DNA from: Thamnaconus septentrionalis
Lineage: Eukaryota > Chordata > Actinopteri > Tetraodontiformes > Monacanthidae
Reading direction: 5' to 3'
Length of the DNA stretch: 64,000 nt
NCBI GenBank assembly: GCA_009823395.1
Contig: CM020501.1
Coordinates: forward strand, 11,975,361 to 12,039,360
Part shown: positions 40,025-51,122 of the stretch, piece after piece
Position numbering within the stretch: the stretch's first letter is position 1
How the letters are laid out: every line of letters begins with the position of its first letter
Program-made: the position numbers and the translations under genes
Notes under the pieces: generated by a model
What the model was told of the DNA's origin: nothing
Seen by the model: the letters and a program-made list of their open reading frames with translations, nothing else
Database searches by the model: none

Positions 40025-43000
40025 CAAATATATACATAAGATAGCTCTGTTCTTCCTCCTGTCATACAGTAATTGCATCAGGTTCTTATTAAAACATACT
40101 CAATTAATTCTTAATAAACCTTAAAAATAGAACACATCTCTATCAGTGAATGTATTTATCTCTTTGTTTGTATATCAATATTTTATGGATGTTTCAAGCT
40201 ACTGCTTCTGCTATTTAGGTGACACTTAACATCTAAATACAAAATGACAGCTGCATTAAAAATCTTCTGTAAAGTGTTTCTTGTAAAATCACACCAATTT
40301 CCAGAAGATAATTTCTGATTCATTCATCTCACCTGTTTTCTCCTCCAGCGTGAAAAGTCCATTTTCATTTCCGGCCACGGTGCAGTAGGAGACGAGCCCA
40401 TTCTCGCCCAGATCTCCGTCTATGGCCACGAAATGATGGAGCAGGCTGCCCAGCTCGGCGTCCTCCATCACCTGGGCCACGTCAGCTGACGCAAACACAG
40501 GCCGGTTGTCGTTGACGTCCAGCAGGACGACCTGAGCCGTCACCGACGTCCGCTTGCGCTCCTCCTCCCGCTTGGCCCGGTCGCTGGCCGTCACAGTGAA
40601 GGCCAAGGTGGGCGTGGTCTCCCTGTCCAGGGGCGCCGCCACGCTCAGGCGTCCCGTGCGTGGGTCGATCCGGAAGGGGGGGCGCGACAGAGGCCCGCCG
40701 GTGAGCCTAGGGTCAAAGGTCAGGGAATAGCGGAGGGCGCTGTTGGGGAACGTTCCGTCGGCGTCCCGGGCGTCGAAGGCGAAGGCCAGCGAGCCCACGG
40801 CGGCGTCCTCCTGCAGGCCGAACGTCACCAGCTTGTCGGGGAACCAGGGCGTGTGGTCGTTGACGTCCTCCACCGTTACGCCCACAAACACTGTCACGTT
40901 TGCCCCGGAGGGGGCGCCGGAGGCCGCATCCTCGGCACGGACGATGAGGAAGTAGTGCGCGGCCGACTCGTAGTCAAGCGGCTGGTTGACGTAAATGTCT
41001 CCCGAGGCGGCGTCCACGCCGAAGTGGACGCTGCCGTCGCCCTCGGAGATGGAATAGTGGAAGCGGCCCTGGTCCGCCAGGGAGGCGGAGCCAATGACCG
41101 TGGAGGGTGCTGCGTCCTCCTTCACCGTGAACCGCCGCACGACCTGGTGGTCGCTGCGACCGTAGACCCCCTCCAAGCCCTGGACCTGAGAGTGAGAACC
41201 AGGGTTAACATGGCGGGTGAACTGTCATGTGATCCTACTATGGAGATGTGTATTGAAAAAAAACTGGCCAAATGTTTTCCTTAATGGCGTTTGTTTATGA
41301 TGTAAAGGAACAACTTTTATACTATTTATCGAACCTGAACATAAATGACTGCCTCCTCCTCCAGAGGTGGCGACCCTCCATCCCTGGCCCGAATTTTCAG
41401 AGTGTAGTACGTCTGAGTGTTGAGGTTGAACAGCTCCGTTGTCCTGATGTCGCCGCTCTCGCTGTCAATCTCAAAGTGTCCCTGCCCATCGTTTTCTAAA
41501 TTAATTGATAATAAAAATAAAAGCCTGTTAATCCTCAGGAAATCCCCTACGGTTGATGTATAATACACAGAGTTCAGCTCTGTCGTCACCTGTGAGCAGC
41601 GAAAAGGTGACTGTTCCATTTTCTCCTGCGTCCAAATCTTTGGCAAACATGTTTGTCACCAGCGATCCTGCTGGTAAACCGGCCCAGGTCTGTTACAATG
41701 ACATATAGAGTGGTCCAATGTTAATGCAGCAAGTCCTTATCTCCAAATTACACTTTGATGGACAGTGCAAGGCCATGTATATTTGAATACAAGAAATATA
41801 CAAGAAATACAAAAGTGTTAAATGTGCTAAATTTTGATGAACATAAAATCTAATCTGAAAACGTTGCGGATATTTGGTGTCAAATTAGTCACGATACCAG
41901 AGCAATGTTCTTATAAGAAGACTATATTTATTTAGTATTGCTGACTGGAACCTTTTTTTATTTACTTTATCAGGCTTCTATAGTTTTATTCTCTATATCA
42001 GCCTCTTGTGCTTCGATAAAAACTTTGTAGTATTCCAGGACCGCTCATAGTGAACAAAACAAAGACAAAAATCTCTACATGCGCACCTGAATGTTGAGCT
42101 GCTTGCTGGCGGGGACGTGTGTGAATTGCGGAGCGTTGTCGTTGACGTCGGTCACCAGGATGTGGACGGTGGCGGTGGCGTTGAGTCGAGGGCGGCCCTG
42201 GTCGGTCACCATCACCCTCAGACTGTGCTGGCTGTGGTGCTCTCGGTCCAACGCCACCCAGTTGATAATTTCACCTGGACGGGAGACGACCATCAGTGAG
42301 GATGCGGACACTTGACGTGATAAGATTCTGAGGCTTATGTATCAGCACTAACCTGTGGATTTATATCTTTCTTTTAATCCGACATAGGTTTTTACATATT
42401 ATTTTGTTGGTCAAAGGGAGCAAAAACTTATGTCTGATGAAAAGAAATATATAAACCAAAGATATAATGAACACAATTGATCTAGTACTCACCGGTTTTA
42501 GCGTTGATGCGAAAGAACTTCCCATCCGACAGCAGGATGTAGGACATCTGGCCGTTCTTCCCAGAGTCTCTGTCTGTGGCCCTGACTGTTCCCACCAGGT
42601 CCTGAGGAGACGAGCCCTCCGAGACGGTGAAGTAGTAGACGTCCCTGCTGAAGACCGGGGCGTTGTCGTTGATGTCCATCACCAGCACCGTCACCGTGGC
42701 CGACGCCGTCGTATTTGCTGTGGCGGCCTCGCCGCTGGCGGTGGCGAGAACCCGAAATCGGAACCTGGTCTCTGCCTCGTAGTCCAGGTGGTTGGAGAGA
42801 TACAGCCATCCCGTCTTCGGGTGAACCCGAAAAGGAACCGGAGGAGATCCGGCCTCCGCCTCCAGAGAGTAGGATATACCCGAAAAGGAGGTGTGGGCTC
42901 CTCGGCTGCGGTGAGCCCTCACCTGAATGACCCTGGAGTCCTTCCTGAAGGCCTCGCCGATCTCCACCTGGTACGCCAGCGTCTCGAAGGCCAGGCTGTC

Positions 43001-44713
43001 TTCCGCCAGCGAGGAATCAACGTTGAGTGCCAGAGTCAGCGTTGAGCTCTGCGGCGGCTCGCCTTCGTCCCTCGCCACCACCTCCAGGATGTGCCTCTGC
43101 TGGTGGTCCGCCAGTAAACTCTGGTTTAACGTGAGCGTCCCAAGTCTGCGGTCAATGCCAAACAAGCCATTCCTGGTGCTTCTCAGGTGGTAGAGGACTC
43201 TGCCGTTGGCGCTGCTGTCCGAGTCGTGAGCGTGGGCGATGAACAGCACCGTCCCTGGTCTAGTGTTTCGAGACACGGTGACGACGTCACGGGATTTGGG
43301 GAAAGCGGGGGCGTTGTCGTTGATGTCAGCGACGGTGACGTTGACCTGGGTGGTGCTGTACACCAGAGAGGCGTCCGTGTAGGACTGGAGAACCAGCAGC
43401 ACGTAGGGCTGCGACTCGTGGTCCAGAGGTTTGACGTTGCTGATCAGGCCGGACTTGGGGTGCACGGAGAACCAACCCTGAGGGTCTCCAGAGGAGATCC
43501 GGTATGAAGGTGACCCCAGCGAGTCTGTGAGGGTTGAGATGTTCATTAATGGAGAAAAAGACAACAGAAGACCTGTTGATCTTGATCTCAAAAGCACCCA
43601 GTGATGGACAAATCTAATCACCCAACATAGTTTGGATTTGATTTCTCGAATCTCTACTGAAGGTCCCATATTTTGCAAAACTCCCTTTACCAATGTGACA
43701 ATGTGTGTCTCTAGCCAGTCAGTGAACTTCTCAGAAGTGAGGAAAATCCCCCCTTTATGTCTCTTGCTTGCTACCATTTTCAGGAATTGAGTGCTTAAGC
43801 GCACAGCTCTGGGATTTAGCCCATTGTGAAACGTCACAAGGAGTATCACAGCTCCCTCTGTGACATCACAGATGGAGCAGATAAATCTCTGGTTAGAAAC
43901 AACATCCCTGAGTAGAGGTTCTGTTTGCTGCTACTCAGACCGCCGTGCTGCAACCTCGTTTTGTCACCACGAACGTGGAAGGTCCAACAAAACCTCAGTT
44001 TTAGCTGTTTTATCCAACGCTGAGCCCATAGAATAAAAAATAAAGATTTCCCAGTAGTGTCGGGTCTACAGCCAGCCAATTAAAGATAGAAATAATAAGC
44101 GTCGATCATCTAACCGTCCACACTAGCAGACTGCAGGAAGCTGGACTTGGTAACGGAACGGTAATTACAGTACAGGTCGGAAAATCTCATTAATCTCCTC
44201 TGAGTGTTTGCCACACTCGAACAGTGACTATGGCGATCTGAAGCAAGCAGAGAGCTTAAGGCTGCCCGACCTTTGTCAAACAATCCCAGTGCTCTTATTA
44301 TGTCCTTAAATTCAGGCGTTAATCTGTTAATTGATGAGACAACCCGAGACGACTTGTCTTGTGTAGACAAACGGTTTAGCCGAGGATAATCCCGGAGGAC
44401 TGAGGTGTTTTCCCCACTGTTACTGCAAATCAAAAACACCTCTCTGAATGCTGAGTGGCTGCCCCACTCCATTCTTACCTGTTCATACAGCAGCTTCAGC
44501 AAAAGAAATATATTATATTTGTTGATGTGTTTATAGTAGGAGTGTGCTATGGCAGGTCGTTGACCTGCAGCTGCTGTAGGACAGTGTACAGTGTGTCGCC
44601 CCCAACACTTATCAACTGTGCATGTGGCCTGAGAGGATTAAAGATTAAACTGCAACCTTCCTCTGCACCACCCGCTCATGTCTGGAGGGAGACTTGAACA
44701 GTGATGATGTCGA

Positions 44714-44762
<49 letters not shown>

Positions 44763-47700
44763 TTTGTTAAGATCACAGGTCGCACTCACAGGTAGAACCC
44801 TACTTGATCAGGCCGTTATTGTAAATAAGAATTTGTTCTTAATGCCTGATCAAATAAAGGTTTAAATAAAAAAAATTGAAGACGCTCAAAATAGCTGCTG
44901 CAGTTTGACATTCTGTTATAAGTGCTCTCGGTAGTGTTACGGAAAAAATCTATACAATTGATGAAGGTGGTTTGCTTTTTCTTTTAAGAGGGTTGAATAT
45001 AATCACAGACAACAAGCAGAACATATTCAGTTTTACACCTGAACAGCTCCCAAAACAGCTCATCTGTGAAAGTCAAAGTTTATGTATGCAAAAATGTCAT
45101 TTAGACTTTAGCAGACACTCAGCTATGTAGGTTATGCCAGCCAGAAGTTGTTAGAATTGGTCATAAATGTCTTTATCTCCTTTTCATGTTTGACTGCCAT
45201 CACAATCAGCCATCTTGATGACATCACATGATAAACACAATTCTCTTACGACAGTGTGAAGTAGCACAGTCACAGTTTTCTTTAGAAACAAACAGGAAGC
45301 ACATGACAGACACAACCACGCTTCACGCTCACTGTTTTTAAAGTTTACATTGATACTTCTTAAAAATGAAAAACAATTACTTTTATTAAACCTGCTCTGG
45401 TTACAGCTAGAAAACTGCAATCACCAAAAACAAAGAAACATACGGATTCCTCTCACCTGCTGGGTTTACAGCCTCCACCGTCCCCACGGACGTCCCCGGC
45501 GGTGCATCCTCGGACACAGAGAAGGCGTAGCGGGACCTCTGGAACACAGCTGGAGCCTGTGCGCTGCGTAAAACGTTGATGTTGACCTCTGCTGGCCTGG
45601 CTGAGGTCAAGCCCTCCCCGTCCCGCGCTGCTATTAAGAGCTTCACACTAGCTGCTCCCAGGTGGGTCAGGCTGGAGGTCAGGAAGAGCATTCCTGCAGA
45701 CCAAGGTTCAGGTTCAAGCACTCTCACTGTTCAAAGCCATAGCTGGTTTAATTAGTTTTAAAGATTCCCACCACACGAATGGTCCACTTAAAGGACCTTT
45801 TTTTTTTAAAAGTTTTGGTCCAAAAAAATTTGCAACCAATACACTTGTTTTGTTCCCAACAGTGATTATTATTGTCATCATTATTATTATTATCATAAAA
45901 ACATTTGGTTTGTACTTTAGTTTCAGACAGTTGTTCTAATAAAACAAGCCATTTGTATTAACATTGGTATGTATTGATCTGACAATGTCAAAGAAGATGG
46001 ACTTAACAAATAAAGGGGTAAACAGAAAACTATTTTTTGAAATTCTAAATAATTGTATTAGAATGGCAACAGATAATCTGTTGTTTACTACGTGGGCAGA
46101 CAATGACAGATGGCTTCAGAATTGGACTATTTTTTGTGTCCTAACATTACCCCAGCATCCCATCGGTGGCTGGACACATTATTCTAAGAGACTCTGAACA
46201 CAGTTCTCTTTAAATTATGTCAAGTTGAAAAACAGAAGAGCTTTCGACAAGTAGTACCCCTTTCAGTACACCCTTCAAATACAGAGTTTTATTAATCAAA
46301 TGTGTGTTTCAGTGTGGCAGAGTGCAGCTCTGATCTCACCCTCCGGCCACATGGCCACATAAAGCTCTTGGCTTTCTGCTGCTCCCCTGCTGAGAGGTGA
46401 CACCAGCAATCATCTCATGGGGACTTAGACAAAGTAGTAGTTGTTTATCCCCGAATGCTGGGACAGCCAGCCACACAAGTTACTTAAAGATTCGACAGAG
46501 TGGACCAGTGGGCCGCTGGGTCCCTGCTGATGCTTGTGTTGCATCGTCTGACACAGACGGCTCAAGATCCAAAGCTTCCCGTCAGAAAGAAAGAGCGTTG
46601 TAAGAGTGTTGTGTTGCTTTCTGCCGGCAGGATTTCACTTCGTGTCCTCAATCAATCAACTACTTTAATTTATAAAGAGATTTTTTTTAGAATTCTTAGG
46701 TGAGTATTCTGATTCTGAAATCACATCCAGAGGTGTCTCGAAGTGCTTTGCACAATGAAAAGAGAAAACCAACAGCCCTCCAGAGTAAGAATGAAGTGGC
46801 AGTGGCAGCGAAAAACTCGCAGTGGGAAGAAACCTTGACCAGACCCAGATGGCTGCCCAGACAGGGCAGCCATCTGCTTTGACCAGTTGGGGTAAAAAAT
46901 GATATACAAATACAAAGGAAACACAAATACAGTTGAGAAATACAGACAGAGTGGCAGACAGGCTGGGAAGAAGAAGTACTAAAAGTATGAGTATTATTAT
47001 TGTGTCCACATACCAGTTTGTTTATCCAGTGCAAACAGACTGGACATGTCCCCAGTGAGGAGTTCATAGTTGACCTGACCGAACCTGCCCGAGTCTCTGT
47101 CTGTAGCGATGACGTTGAGGATCTCGGTTCCGGGCTGCGTGTGGCTGCTGATGCTCATGGTGTACTGGTCCGGGTTAAACACCGGAGCGTTATCATTCAG
47201 GTCCTCCACCTCGATGTGCACGTAGGTCTGAGCGCTCAGGCCTCCCTGTCATGGGGGACGAAAAAATGATATAAAAGACAGAATGAGCAGGAAGGTGTGA
47301 ATTAAACCTAAAAAAAATATTTTCTGCTTGGAAATCAAAGTGGAACGTCCACCCACTGGGTCCTCAGCTCTGATCAGGATGTCGTGGACCGTCGGCCCGG
47401 AGTCGCGGTCGATATCCTGAGACACACACAGCTCTCCGGTGTGCGGGTGGATCTGGAACAGAGGATGGTGGTCTTCCATGTTGAAGCCATCAGACAGAGA
47501 GTAGAGCAGTGTGCCAAACTCGGGGCCGTCGGCATCTGTAGCAATAACCTGTAGAGGAGGAAAAAAGTGTTTGCATTAGATTCAGGCACAACAGGCAATT
47601 AATTCCATCCATTTTCAAGACCCGCTTCTTCCTCAGCTCAGGGTCGCAGGGGTCTGCTGGAGCCTCTCCCAGCTGTCATAGGGCGAAGGCAGGTGTTAGT

Positions 47701-48859
47701 GTTAGATTGAGTTCTCTTTGGTTTGGCAGACATAAAAGCAGCATTTTTTAATCCATGACACTTGGCATTGATCTGTTACTTGGGGAAATAATAAAGCTTT
47801 TATTTTTTTAAAAGCTTTTTTACAAGTTCAAACACAAGGGAAAAGCCAGGTGGAGACACGCCTCACATCTGGGCTTTTCCTTGTGCGACTGAGCCCTTGA
47901 TGAGCGACACGTCTCACCGATAGAGCCGCTCACTTTCTAGCCATAAAGGGATTTTATGAGCTCTAATCAGAGGAGCTGTTCAGGCTTTGGGTCAAGGTCT
48001 GAATGAATGTGCAACTCACCTGAGAAGCTTTTGAACTACCATGTTGTCACCTTCCAATTTGTGTAAAGCTTTCAGCTATGGTGGCTCTTCTCAGCTCTTT
48101 TTTTTATGCTGATTGTAAAGCTAATCTGACATTGGCAGAACATAGCAGGAAGACTGTCTGGTTTTATGGCTGCAATTTGAATGCCTTACTGAAAGATAAA
48201 ACTCTCTTCAAAACACAAGTTCTCTTAGATCTGCAAGTTGGGACATCAAAGAACGATACGGACTACAATCTCTTTGAACAGTATGTTCTTGAAGTTCCTT
48301 TCTAACTATTTTCTGATCTTTTTTTTTTTGAATGGTAGACTTCAGTGAGCAGCCTTGCATAATAAATAATCCACAATAAACGATCAATCCCCCTGTTTAG
48401 AGCTGAAACATTTCAGTGATTTAACCTCCAGCTAAAACTGAGACTGGAACTGGATACAGGAACTTCCTCATGTTTAGAAGGGAACATGAGCAAGATGGCT
48501 CTGATACAGGAACGCCTGCCTGGAAGTGTTGACACACTTTGGGGTGCCTTTTATGACATCACAAGGAGCTAATGTACAGAATTTTCTGTTTTACCTCACA
48601 CTTTCTGAAAAGTGGGGCAAGCAAAAGGAAAAAAAAAACATGACTAACTTGTTACAAGTTAGATGGAGACAAATTGGGCTTTTTCTCAAACCAATTCACT
48701 ATATAAACTCCTACAGTTACATGGATTCTTAGTATATCAGACTCTAGGCTGTTGTGTGTTTCAATAAGAGACTTTGCTCATGAAGGCTTCTCTTGTAGTA
48801 GGACTCAACTTGTGGTACCAGGCGTCACATCTGTCACATCAGAGTCTCAGTACTGAACT

Positions 48860-48893
<34 letters not shown>

Positions 48894-51122
48894 ATCTGGA
48901 GGAAGGGGGTGTGGTACACTGATGCCTTTGTGCTTTTTGTGCAACCAATCGAGTCTGCTGGTGAAGAGAATTTAAATTGTCTACTGAACTGTGTTTTATG
49001 TGATTTTTGACTTGATCCCTTAAATTTAAAAGCAAAATTTGTGTTCAGGGAAAATAAGAAGTTGAAAATGAAGAAAATAGTCATAGAATAACGTCTCCAT
49101 TCTGTCCGTAAACAAAGGAAGTATTATTTGTGTGCACAATTTTTTCAAAATGGTTAAAAGTGATATTCTGAGAGCAAGAATGTTTGCAGCTAACACAATG
49201 TGTCAGCATTTACACTTCCACACCAATACCAAAAACTCCCTCCTAAACTTTAAACAAAGAGTTGTGAGCTGTTCTGAAAATGTCCTTCACATTATCAGGA
49301 CAGGTGCATCAGAGTGCCGAAAAACCAAAAGAACCACTAACAGTTCTGGGTTCTGCTTTCCCCTCCAACGTACTTGTAAGAAGCAGCTTCCGACGTCGCT
49401 GTGCTCCAGTACGGAAGCGTTGTAGAGCTGCTGCAGGAAGACGGGCTCGTTGTCGTTGACGTCCTCCACTAGCACGGTGACGGTCGCCGTGGACGACAGT
49501 GGCGGATCTCCCTGGTCGGCCGCCACCACGAGGAACCGCAGCTCCGACTGCATCTCTCTGTCCAGGGCTGCCGCCGTGGTGACCAGGCCCGTCTCTGGCT
49601 CCACGCTGATCAGGCCGTCCCGGCTGGACCTGAGGACCGAGTACCTGAGCTCCGAGTTGACGCCCTCGTCGGCATCTCGGGCCCGCACCTGGATGAGGGA
49701 ACTCCCCTTAGGGGCATCCTCGGCGATGCTGACGGTGTACGAGTCCTTCTCAAACACCGGGCGGCAGTCGTTTGCGTCAGACACCCTCAGGACAAGGATC
49801 TTCTCGCTGGCGAGGGGAGGGTCCCCAGAGTCGGACGCCCGCACCTTCAGCTCGTACAGGTCCCTCTCCTCGCGGTCCAGCTCCCCACTCACGGACAGAG
49901 TGTAGAGAAAGTCGTCGCTCTGCTGCTTCAGGGTGAACTTCCCATCGCCCCCGTCCAATGTGACGGCGAGCGAATCCTCCCCAAAGTCGGGATCCGACAC
50001 CGAGATCCTCGCCACGTAGTCGCCGACCGAGGCCGCCTCAGAGACCACGGCGTCCCCCAACTCGCTGAGGAACAGCACGCTGACGGCAGGGCTGTTGTCG
50101 TTGACGTTGACGACCTTCACGCCGACGTAGGTGCTGCTGCGCTCGGGCTGGGCGCCGTTGTCCCTGGCGCTGACGATCAACTCGTGGAAGGCCTGGGCCT
50201 CGTAGTCCAGGGGCTTGTTGAGGTAGATCACACCGGTGGTCTCGTTGATGGCGAAGACCTCGTCAGGGTCACTCTGCCGCCGGTTGATCTCGTACGTGAC
50301 CCTGCCGTTCTCGCCCAGGTCGAGGTCGGCGGCATGCACTCGACACACGCTGGACATCAGCCGGGCATCCTCCGGCAGAGAGGCGTGATACTCTGACCGG
50401 TTGAAGACCGGCGGGTTGTCGTTCTCGTCTAGGACATGAACGTTCAACGTGAGGGTCCCGGTCCTGGCCGGGATGCCGCCGTCAAAGGCCTCCACGGCGA
50501 AGGAGTAGAAGTCCTGCGTTTCTCGGTCCAGTTTGCTGGCGAGGATGAGGTCCAGGCTTGGGTGGGTCTCCGATCCAACGCGATACTCCAGGCGGAACAA
50601 ATCCAGCATCCCGCCGTCAGTGATCCTGTACCCCTGGGTACCGAACTCACCCTCATCCGCATCTTTGGCACCTTCCAGCTGGAAGCGGCTGCCCAGAGGG
50701 CTTAGTTCTGACACCTCCAGATTCACCTCGTCTGAGGGGAACGCGGGTGAATGATCGTTCACGTCCTCCACCTCGATCTCCACTCTGATCATCTCACCCG
50801 TCAAGGTCGCGGCCACGAACTCGTACTTGTCTCTGCTCTCCCGGTCCAGGACCACAGCGGTGGAGATTATGCCCGTGTCCGCGTCGATCTCCAGGTCCCT
50901 GAACACGTACGAGTCCCTGCTCTCCGAGATGAAGAAGCCGGTGCTCGGCCTGCTCAGTCCCGCCCCGAGGTCTCCGACGATGGTTCGGGCGGGTAGACCC
51001 TCTTTGACGGACAGCGTCAGGTTGAACACCTGGCCGAGCGTTTGCGCGCAAAGCAGCGCCAAGACGAGCGGCCGCAGGAGTCTGGGCGCGCCGCTTCCGC
51101 CGGCCATTCCCCAGTCACACAT
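24608..51122 (-). CDS. dchs2: Dachsous cadherin-related 2, 20 coding exons
   Basis: Exons in transcript order: 51122-49374, 47548-47357, 47245-47014, 45693-45457, 43524-42493, 42274-42087, 41689-41590, 41495-41335, 41185-40333, 39501-39262, 35274-35143, 33191-32982, 32385-31525, 30886-30773, 30047-29836, 29739-29588, 29182-29052, 28970-28684, 28201-28060, 27213-24608. All phases agree and the CDS is 9831 nt (3276 aa). Dachsous is a giant protocadherin that binds Fat cadherins between cells in planar polarity and growth control. The model has a signal peptide, 27 cadherin repeats (counted by DxNDN linkers and their degenerate equivalents, the canonical Dachsous number), one transmembrane helix at about residues 2911-2933 and a cytoplasmic tail of about 343 aa. 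The 27 repeats plus position between sfrp2 and plrg1 identify DCHS2 rather than DCHS1, a FAT or a clustered protocadherin. The exon 11 acceptor is the least certain junction. Confidence 0.93.
27214..28059. other. dchs2: dchs2 intron 19
   Basis: No second gene or repeat family is recognised. The intron is AT-rich. Confidence 0.6.
30048..31524. other. dchs2: dchs2 introns 13 and 14, around the 114-nt exon 14
   Basis: Exon 14 (30886-30773) encodes TWITKVEAIEQTSS...NHDFSINRHTG and is too short to stand out as an ORF. It was placed by the acceptor AAG, the donor GTAAGA and matching phase 1 on both sides. The flanking introns are AT-rich, with nothing else recognisable. Confidence 0.7.
32875..32919. 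repeat. (CA)n microsatellite in dchs2 intron 12
   Basis: About 22 CA units, 60 nt downstream of the exon 12 donor in transcript sense. Confidence 0.95.
33192..35142. other. dchs2: dchs2 intron 11
   Basis: Close to 2 kb without coding signal. A TG run on the plus strand (35119-35132) lies 10-24 nt inside the intron from the exon 11 donor. A 158-codon ORF at 34016-34492 looks spurious. Confidence 0.6.
35309..35347. repeat. (GAA)n microsatellite serving as pyrimidine tract of dchs2 exon 11
   Basis: Read on the minus strand this is a TTC/CTT tract ending about 35 nt before the exon 11 acceptor. Confidence 0.9.
37837..37878. repeat. 42-nt hairpin in dchs2 intron 10
   Basis: TTCACTCCATTA and TAATGGAGTGAA pair around a 3-nt loop. 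After a small bulge, GCTGTTT pairs with AAACAGC. The loop is too short for a typical microRNA. Confidence 0.65.
39798..39811 (-). promoter_or_regulatory. CTCF-like motif (minus orientation) in dchs2 intron 9
   Basis: On the minus strand, CCAGTAGGGGGCGA matches 13 of 14 positions of CCASYAGRKGGCRS. Similar words also occur in fish repeats, so specificity is limited. Confidence 0.35.
39975..40018. repeat. (CA)n microsatellite in dchs2 intron 9
   Basis: About 21 CA units followed by TATATACAAATATATAC. Confidence 0.95.
44713..44762. repeat. (GAT)n microsatellite in dchs2 intron 4
   Basis: About 16 uninterrupted GAT/ATG units. Confidence 0.95.
44800..44876 (+). repeat. Fish LINE/SINE-like 3' tail
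   Basis: Reads TTGTAAATAAGAATTTGTTC, then TTAATGCCTGATCAAATAAA and ends A-rich. This tail is shared by many fish retroelements ('GTAAATAAGAATTTGTTCTTAA...AAATAAAGG'). No 5' body is recognised. Confidence 0.6.
45694..47013. other. dchs2: dchs2 intron 3
   Basis: Contains the interspersed repeat at 46648-46905. The rest is AT-rich without recognisable content. Confidence 0.6.
46648..46905 (+). repeat. Decayed fish interspersed repeat (ATCAATCAAC...GAAACCTTGACCAGACC type)
   Basis: In order it shows the landmarks of a very common fish repeat: AATCAATCAAC, a TTTATA-like word, GAAGTGCTTTGCACAATG, GTGGCAGCGAAAAACTC, GGGAAGAAACCTTGACCAGA and a closing foldback. The CAGATGGCTGCCC and GGGCAGCCATCTG arms of that foldback (46846-46876) pair perfectly. 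Family assignment is from memory of the pattern only. Confidence 0.6.
47604..47691 (+). repeat. Fish interspersed repeat fragment (CCATCCATTTTC...CCCAGCTGTC type)
   Basis: CCATCCATTTTC, ACCCGCTTCTTCC, GGGTCGCAGGGGTCTGCTGG, AGCCTCTCCCAGCTGTCATA and GGGCGAAGGCAGG occur in order. These are the landmarks of a repeat found throughout fish genomes. A second short fragment is at 59678-59715. Confidence 0.7.
48862..48892. repeat. (GT)n microsatellite in dchs2 intron 1
   Basis: About 15 GT units. Confidence 0.95.
49374..51122 (-). CDS. dchs2: dchs2 exon 1: signal peptide and first five cadherin repeats
   Basis: One 1749-nt exon encodes the start Met at 51122 (a second Met lies five codons on), a hydrophobic signal peptide (LLRPLVLALLCAQTLG) and the first five cadherin repeats. 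Their linkers read DVNDHSP, DENDNPP, NVNDNSP, DANDCRP and DVNDNEP. It ends in phase 0 at the donor CAA|GTACGT. It is GC-rich, with a CpG-rich flank that continues into the promoter region. Confidence 0.93.

Larger units (their letters stand above)
39502..40332. other. dchs2: dchs2 intron 9
   Basis: Contains a CTCF-like motif (39798-39811) and a CA microsatellite (39975-40018). Nothing coding is seen. Confidence 0.6.
43525..45456. other. dchs2: dchs2 intron 4
   Basis: Holds a (GAT)n tract and a LINE/SINE-like tail. Several stretches (about 43660-43900 and 45040-45330) contain words such as GTGACATCACAGATGG and CAGCCATCTTGATGACATCA that look like decayed non-autonomous repeats. No exon is seen. 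Confidence 0.5.
47549..49373. other. dchs2: dchs2 intron 1
   Basis: Carries a repeat at 47604-47691, a GT microsatellite (48862-48892) and stretches resembling decayed repeats (48400-48600). No exon is recognisable. Confidence 0.6.

Noticed and set aside
40743..41284. Long plus-strand ORFs opposite dchs2 exon 9 (and similar at 2112-2549, 42467-43507, 49450-49905, 50184-51129)
   Set aside because: Antisense shadows of GC-rich cadherin or coiled-coil exons.
44110..44502. 130-codon minus-strand ORF in dchs2 intron 4
   Set aside because: No cadherin or other domain; the phase-1 splice from exon 4 to exon 5 works without it.
44713..44762. CRISPR-like array
   Set aside because: This and the other short-period arrays are simple microsatellites without spacers.
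24608..51122. FAT-family or clustered protocadherin
   Set aside because: No EGF or laminin-G domains before the membrane, 27 cadherin repeats over many exons, and position beside plrg1 fit Dachsous-2.
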